Positions 57,855 to 64,000 of a stretch of 64,000 nucleotides of DNA are shown here, in pieces; the first letter of the stretch is position 1, and each line of letters opens with the position of its first letter. Both the position numbers and the translations under genes were made by a program. This stretch comes from Zantedeschia hybrid cultivar (Eukaryota > Streptophyta > Magnoliopsida > Alismatales > Araceae), in NCBI GenBank assembly GCA_030544215.1, contig JARZZO010000008.1, positions 16,611,114 to 16,675,113 on the forward strand, in the 5' to 3' direction. The notes beneath the pieces are model-generated. The model was not told the origin of the DNA. It worked only from the letters and a program-made list of their open reading frames with translations, and made no database searches.

Positions 57855-60016
57855 CCTCTCTTTTTGATATGTGTGTACATAGGTCACCTTATTAACAGAG
57901 GCTGACGTATGAGTAGAACAGCAACTATTTTTTTTTTAACATAGGATACATTTGTCCTCAATAAATTAGTACTTTTTTATTTGTTAAAATTTATTATCAT
58001 ACGAAACATCTGGCAAACAATATTATATTTATGTGAAAAAAATCAGATCATCAAAGTAATATTTATCTAATGATTAATAACTTGATAAAAATTTTCCTTT
58101 GCAACCCCCCATCCCTCAAGTCTAAAATCCTGGCTACACCCTTGAATGTTGATGTCATGTGGCTCATCACCCAACCCACCACGCCGCCTAGTAGCACCGA
58201 ATGCACCGTACATTCCCATGGTTGGAACAGCAGACCCATCTCCATGTGCACCTCCAGATCTTAAACCACAACAGTATGCGTTCGTCTCTGATAGAAGCTG
58301 CTTGGATGACTGTCCCCTGGTTTGTCTTGTGCAAGATGAGAAGAATTGGGGATTGGGCATGGATTGGCCCAGTCCCAACCAATCAGATCAGCTGATACAA
58401 CCTGAACTCAGACTGAACTGGGCTGAACCGGTCTCTCCCCCCCCCCCCCCCCCCCCCCCATTTGATTATTTTTCAAATATCTATAAAAATTTAAAAAATA
58501 ATTATGAGCAATTACATTAGAGAACTTAAATCATGTACATTTACCTAGATATGTAGAAAAGTGACAAGAAAACAAAGGATAGCAAGAACCTAATATCCTT
58601 CTTTGTAGACGACATCTGAGATACAATCCACTTCAACATGTAGATGATCGATACAACCAACAAGAAGGATACTCCAACGTCCTCATTTTGCAATAGATCA
58701 TATCTCTGATATCGCCCCCAAAGCATGATATCAAGTTCCGGCTATCCTTCTTTACCTTGTTTCTTTTAGACATGATTTATGTTAAATAAGCATGATTAAA
58801 AAGATGAACTTACATATTTGAGGTGATTTGAAAGGGAAAAAAAAAAAAGATCCCAACACTCAAATTTATATTCGTTCATGTCAATTCCATATTTATCCTT
58901 CAAACTAGTCTTTGCAGCCGAGATAGGTCCAATCCATGCAGAAGATCAGCCAATCTGGCTGATCCTTGGCCCAAATTGAGGGATCAGGCACAAGATCAAA
59001 TCTGACTGGATCAAATTTGATCAGATCGACTGATCCTCAACCATGGTCTAGTGTCAGCATGTGATGCCTCAGCGTTGCCATAGTAGTCGACATCCCTGTT
59101 CATGCCCTGGCGCATTTAACTCCCACCCAAGACAAATGTTCAAACTTTGAGTAGTATGCACCTTTCAAGTGAGTTGGAGGGTTGGGAATGGGAAGAAAGA
59201 AGGGGGTAATGAAGGAGGAGTGCTGGTTAGGGGAGGGGGAGGGAGTGTAAGAGAGATGCGTCTTTTTTCAATAGAGGTGAGCTGCATGCTGATCCACTTT
59301 TCTAAATGGTTCTCCCTCTAGAAAGATGTAACCTTGTATTGTTTTTTTATTTTTCTGAAAGAGTTATTCTATATTGCTAACTTCATTTAATACAGGTTTG
59401 AAAGGTTTTGCCATTTGACAGGATTTTCAACTAAGTAAGCCGCAATTCAAGTCTGAACACATCATCCTTCCTCAATTTGTTGTTTTAGCAAAATCACCTA
59501 CTCATTATTTTATCAGGGATTTCCACTTCTATATATAGCCTCTCTTGTTTAGATTCTATTGCTTTCCACTATTTTCATGAACTTGCACCAATTAGAGAAA
59601 TCGCTGGAACCTTCAAGAGCAACCCACCCAAACCTTCACAAATTTAAACGAAACAAGGACCTAGGTTAAAGTTCAAAGTCACATTCCGTCTAATTAATGT
59701 TTATGGGGAAAACTCATGATTTCAATCATGCAAGATTTCGTGTAGTTTTCTAAGGTAAAACTAAATGCGTTTATGGTTTGCATCCAAACAGGCCCTAAAT
59801 ATGGATGTGTAAACTACACAAATTTTACGCGGTTTCGACAAGAGATCAACAACAAAAAGCAAGATAAGATTTTTATGTGATACAAATCCTACCACCACAG
59901 AATGGAAAGTTTCCGAAGTAAACAAATTAGTACCGAAAGGACGAAGAAACCATGCAGACGCAAGGGAGAATATAACTAGCTAACCTAATTATATTTCAAC
60001 AAAAGGTTTTCCCACT
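57855..60016. other. Intergenic DNA with transposon relics
   Basis: No gene. Bases 58,080-58,145 end in aatcctggctacaccctt, resembling the reverse of the repeat end near 25,835. Bases 58,365-59,050 carry GATCAG/CTGATC-rich flanks (gatcagctgatac near 58,385; ctgatccttggccc near 58,955; gatcagatcgactgatcc near 59,018) that look like a decayed hAT-type element, but no matching 8-bp duplication was found. Confidence 0.4.
58437..58459 (+). repeat. C homopolymer, 23 bases
   Basis: Uninterrupted C run; length is prone to sequencing or assembly error. Confidence 0.9.
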
Positions 60017-60379
60017 TCATTGGCCAGACGCATCCCGGGGCGGTGAATCCTTGGAACCCTCCTCCTCGTCGTGAGCCCTGGAAGTGAGGGGGTTGTATCC
60101 CTTGATGAACCAGCCGAGGGCGAAGAAGGAGACGCCGGCAAGGATGGCCGTGCCCCACGCCTGCGAGTACCACCTGCTGTACTGCCGGATGGCGTACCGC
60201 CACTGCTCCCGCAAGGTTGCGGCGTCGGGGTTAACCGCATCCGGCGGGTTGGGGTAACGGGACTTCTTCCACGACGCCTCCCCGTCGGAAGCGATCGGAG
60301 GCGACGAGGGGGGCGCGGGCCGCCGGGAAGCCGCTTCCACCGGCGAGCTGCCGCTGTTCTGCTGCTGGCGATCCGCCAT
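60017..60379 (-). CDS. Small conserved single-pass membrane protein of unknown function
   Basis: Uninterrupted 120-codon minus-strand frame from ATG at 60,379 to TGA at 60,017-60,019. Residues 1-38 are Gln/Ser/Pro-rich and disordered. Residues about 39-72 (SRYPNPPDAVNPDAATLREQ, then WRYAIRQYSRWYSQ) form a conserved amphipathic block. Residues about 74-92 (AWGTAILAGVSFFALGWFI) are one membrane helix. The tail KGYNPLTS... is acidic and polar. Similar short proteins with the pattern LREQWR(Y/F)AIRQYSxWYSxAWGTAILAG occur across land plants, annotated as uncharacterised; I associate one with Arabidopsis At1g55160, from memory. Topology suggests a cytosolic N-terminal domain on an organelle or endomembrane, but location is not determinable. 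GC is much higher than in the AT-rich flanks, and the frame is clean, so the gene is probably functional. An antisense 111-codon frame is a composition shadow. Confidence 0.8.
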   Translation of the reverse strand: MADRQQQNSGSSPVEAASRRPAPPSSPPIASDGEASWKKSRYPNPPDAVNPDAATLREQWRYAIRQYSRWYSQAWGTAILAGVSFFALGWFIKGYNPLTSRAHDEEEGSKDSPPRDASGQ

Positions 60380-61545
60380 GGATGCTCGATTGCGCTCAAA
60401 ACTTGAGGGGTTTATGATACCATATCATATGTTCTTCCACTGTAGAGGACGCGGACCGTGGATCTCGGCCACAGTGCCACGTGGATCGGTTCAAAAGAAC
60501 ATCTGGCAATCCAAGCAGATCACCGGTTTGTGGGCATCAATCTCAAACGGAAAGCGTTCGCTATGTAGAAAGATCAAGCCCTTGTTTGGGAAAGAACATC
60601 GGAAGCAACTTTAAATCATCGGGGGAAGTAAGAGAGAGGGGCAAGTGCTTTTAATGCACTTTTTTAACTAAAGTCTATACAAAATTTCTACTTCACAAAG
60701 TAGAGAGAGAGAGATACAAAGAGGAAAAGAAAGAAGAATAAGAAAAAGCTAACAAAATAAAGTTTTTGAAAAAAAATTGGTGATTCTATTATTCATGTAG
60801 GACCTTTTGATCTTAAAATCTCTGCATCACAAAATTTTCTTTTTGCATCCAACTTTCCAAACGCCACCTGAGAGTAATATTTGTTGGAATGCTCCTACTC
60901 TGTAGTAATACATATTAAAAAATTAATTTTTTTTTTAGTCAAATCTCACGTGTTCCACGTGTTTTATAAGGTCGATTTTTGATTGGATGACTCAAAAAAT
61001 TCTAAAAAATAGAAACATCTAAGAAAGTCATTAATGGGTGGAGTTCTGATAATACTTCTCGATTTTTTAGAATTTTTGAATCGAATGATTGGAGATTAGC
61101 CTATGAACATCTAGGACATGCGGAGTCCGACTTAAAAAAATTCAAGAAAAAGAAATTTCTTTTAGTATTTGCATTGCAGCAAGTGTTACTCAAAGAGCAA
61201 TGCTTGTTGTACTACCCTCACTATGGGGCCAAGTTAGAGGCCCACTTCTGTTCAACCTCTATATTGTTTGATTTTTTTATCAAACATTAAAAATATTTTA
61301 AAAAATTCGATTGTGCACTCGTGCGATATGAGTCGTTAGATTATGAGTACATGGTTTGACGCTATACTGTTGGATGCAATGTACTATTGTACACAATACA
61401 ACAAGCATTATTTATATAGGAAATGGGATCTTTCGAAACTTGTCATACAATAGAATCTAATTGGGACTCGATTTTAAGAGATCAGATTGGACTATAATAA
61501 TTAGATTTTAAGAGGCCATGTTGAATATAATAATTGGATCTTAAG

Positions 61546-61900
61546 AATAATACTTGTTGCAATGTAATGTCTCCTGGACGTTAAAATACATGTCATCTGA
61601 TTGGATTGATCGGATGGCGTATAGTCACTGTACCCCTTAAAGGGGATTACAACGTATCTTAAATATGGCACATTATCCACTCTACTAATCGAACAATAAT
61701 TATATCACAATGCCAATAAGGGTATTGCTTCTAAGAATAATACTTGTTGTGATGTCTTAAATTGACAATATGCAGTCACTACACCTCCTTAGATGCAGTG
61801 TAACAGATCTTAAATATGACGTATTATCTAATTTGTCGATCAGATGACAGTTGTACTATAATATTTTCTTTGACATTATAATAAATATTAATTTTCAATG
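61546..61900 (+). repeat. Two-copy diverged repeat, about 187 bp apart
   Basis: aagaataatacttgttgcaa (61,551) and aagaataatacttgttgtga (61,734) start two units; one contains agtcactgtacccctt, the other agtcactacacctcctt, and both continue to atcttaaatatg(g/a)c. The aatacttgttg element also recurs near 61,185, 61,395, 28,580, 28,640 and 28,805. Confidence 0.5.
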
Positions 61901-63211
61901 CATTTATTAAACGCTATGCTCATTAGATTTTGGGGATAACTATGGAATAGAAATAAAAAAAATCAGAATAAAATTTGGTGCAAATAAATGGGATTTGGGG
62001 TAATCATTATAACTTTTAGAGCATTTAAAGTCCTCGATTAACGTGATAGATAGATGGTACTCACCCATTCACTCTCGTACCCTTATCCATATTTTACTAC
62101 TATCTAATTTTTTTCTTATTCTAAGACAAACTGATGAGTTATCTTGAAAAATCAAAAGGATACAATGTTAACAAACATTAGATGAGATAGAATGACCTCC
62201 ACAAAGTGGAAGGTCATGAGGTTCAAGGATCGTTGGATGTGTAAAGACACCCTTTCATTTAATGCATGCGATCCATAGGATTTCTTCTCCAATGGTAGTT
62301 TTGTAGTCAAAATATTCACTCAAATAAGGTGAAAAAATCATTTGTCAGTTGAAATGTCACTGTGCAAATTTATCTCAAAAAATTGAAAAAATATTAGAGC
62401 TCATGAGGGTTGAACTTTGCCTACTTAAGAGCTCTTATATACACTTGGCCAATTGACTATACCAAGAAAAATGTGCCAACTAAATTGATTTTTTGTTAGA
62501 TGATTTTAAATTTAGGTCAACTCAAATTATTACTTGACTCTGGTGCATCCAACTCCCATCTCTAATTTCAGTATAACTTACTCACATCACCCAAGAGGTA
62601 AAATCATTTTTTACACTTTATTCTTTCTTATTTTAGTAAACGGAATTTAAGTTTCTCTAATATTAGATGGGTTTATCATAATGAAGTCTGGATCTTGTAC
62701 TCCACGGTAAAAGTATTAAATCGATTTTGATTTCTTATCTTTTGCCGAGTAAACAACTTAATATATCCTAATAGGATGTTAAAAATATTTCAAAGAAATT
62801 AATGAATAGCTTAAAATCAGATTTTCTTTTTTCTTTTTCATTGTAAATTATCAACTCTCTTAGAGGTGGAGATCCAATCTCTCTAGCTCCTACTATAATG
62901 ACCTATTTTAATCATAAATAGACCTAGCACAACCTAATTCATCGTGTTAACTTAACTCAAGTGAGTCAAGTTTTAATTGAGTTATTTGGACCTAAAATAA
63001 AATTAAAAAAGTTATAAATCTATCTACCATGACTTGACCTATCATTGTTCAAGTCAATTATAAGTCACATAATTATCATCTAAAATTAGGTTGAATGGAA
63101 TTAGAATCAAGTAGTATCAAATAGAGTTTAATCTTTATACACTTAACATAGTAGTGCTACACATTCCCATTTGGGAAAAGCTCGTGGGTACGAATCCTAC
63201 GAAAGGCTTGC

Positions 63212-63232
63212 ATATATATATATATATATATA
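63212..63232 (+). repeat. (TA)n microsatellite
   Basis: About ten TA units. Confidence 0.9.
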
Positions 63233-63561
63233 ACACTTTAATTTTCGTTTGAGAATTTTTTCTCGTTAATCAGTGAGTGCACTAAGGGGGAGAGGAGCAT
63301 TCCCATTCAATTTGAAACCTAAGTCTTTTCTAATTTCTTCAAAAATATCTCCCTCCCCTCAATGTACTAACTAGATTCAGTCAATAGATGTACTAAGGGG
63401 ATCTACTATCTTATAGGAGGTCATTGCTACTATGTGGACTCAAATCTTGATCTTTCGACCAAGAATATCTATGCCCAACCATTGAAACATTTGACAAAAA
63501 AAAAAAAAAAAACTCTTAATCTAATCTAACTCATTGTCATATATATAGTATATGTCATCCA

Positions 63562-63944
63562 TGTTAGGGATGTGCGAATTACCTGCAGCGGAAGCCATCC
63601 CTCTTTAGCGTAGATAGAGAAGGAAGACAACGAGGAAGCCGATCTCCACATATTTGATAAAGAAGAATACCAAATGCGCAGATGCGTGTAATCCGAGCAC
63701 GTCTCTCTCTGATTTCCTCTCTCTATCTCACTTGATGCATATGACCTCATGATAAGTCATGTGCTTGTTATATAGAGAAGAGGAATCAGTCCCATTTAAT
63801 CTAAAATGGATCCCACCCATTAAAGGATCCTAATAGACACCTAATGGGTTAAGCCCAATTACCGTATTCTACTAACTGGACTCTGGTGTGTTTGTGTGGT
63901 CCAATCAGCACAAGTAGACCACAATATTAGGTGAAAACCCAACA
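63562..63944 (-). mobile_element. Probable solo LTR (minus orientation)
   Basis: On the minus strand a 383-bp unit starts TGTTGGGTTTTCACC and ends ...CATCCCTAACA, with a TATA-like tctatataac in the middle followed by a pyrimidine/purine-rich leader, the standard look of a Copia-type LTR. Flanks atcca (63,557-63,561) and atccc (63,945-63,949) match at 4 of 5 bases. No primer site or internal sequence adjoins it, so a solo LTR is favoured; the window ends too soon to exclude a longer element to the right. Confidence 0.55.
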
Positions 63945-64000
63945 ATCCCTACATATATCATCTATTATACATCATCTCTACATATTATATATCATCCCTA

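Larger units (their letters stand above)
60400..63561. other. AT-rich intergenic DNA
   Basis: No gene seen on either strand. Apart from the items listed separately (repeat at 61,546-61,900 and the (TA)n tract), a short stretch near 62,500-62,570 (aatttaggtcaactcaaatt, then gcatccaactcccatctcta) resembles the end of hAT-type MITE family A, too degraded to call. Confidence 0.45.

Noticed and set aside
58365..59050. Possible hAT element with GATCAG/CTGATC-rich ends
   Set aside because: The candidate termini do not pair convincingly and the flanking 8-mers (ggattggg, gtctagtg) do not match.
60071..60406. Plus-strand 111-codon frame opposite the small membrane-protein gene
   Set aside because: Antisense shadow; the minus-strand frame has the conserved motif and membrane helix.
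1..64000. tRNA, rRNA or CRISPR-like loci
   Set aside because: No cloverleaf gene outside the SINE heads, no rRNA core sequence, and no regularly spaced repeats with unique spacers were seen.

Overview
The window is nuclear DNA of a flowering plant. Its genes have GT-AG introns, the proteins belong to land-plant families (an EDR4-type zinc-ribbon protein and a TBL polysaccharide O-acetyltransferase), and the intergenic DNA is AT-rich and full of plant transposons. The species cannot be fixed from the sequence. Four host genes are supported: a small conserved protein on the minus strand near 3.2-3.6 kb; a five-exon EDR4-like gene at 18.75-25.19 kb (+); a four-exon TBL gene at 34.85-46.5 kb (+) with an 8.4 kb third intron; and a single-exon small membrane protein at 60.0-60.4 kb (-). 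Exon joins were derived by hand from GT/AG sites, reading phase and family alignment. All phases close, giving 921 aa for EDR4-like and 451 aa for TBL.

Nearly everything else is mobile DNA in recognisable layers. From 6.9 to 15.8 kb lie two copies of a tRNA-derived SINE (each with a perfect target duplication), three copies of a hAT-type MITE family, a poly(A)-tailed retroposon, and a three-level nest: a Tourist-like MITE inside a solo LTR inside an older hAT-like element. Around 27-28 kb a tandem TRIM retrotransposon with 117-bp LTRs interrupts a LINE-type RNase H domain, and a MITE sits inside the TRIM. A long-TIR palindromic element (28.9-29.4 kb), a possible Helitron end (29.95 kb) and a clean hAT MITE (31.2-31.5 kb) follow.

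The most striking element is a 4,090-bp autonomous-looking hAT transposon (40,760-44,849) inside TBL intron 3, antisense to the host gene. It has a perfect 8-bp target duplication, and its five-exon transposase joins to 1,001 aa with no break, keeping the BED finger and all three catalytic acidic residues. Downstream, 48.3-52.0 kb holds a decayed PIF/Harbinger element with a Myb/SANT-like gene, a DDE nuclease and a GRF zinc-finger fragment. At 54,644-57,849 is a very young LTR retrotransposon: its LTRs differ at two positions in 350 and its target duplication is perfect. It encodes no reverse transcriptase or integrase. It carries an unfamiliar ORF interrupted by one stop and an internal GC-rich repeat block. 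This element is the best candidate for something undescribed. The last 3.5 kb is AT-rich with a probable solo LTR at 63,562-63,944.
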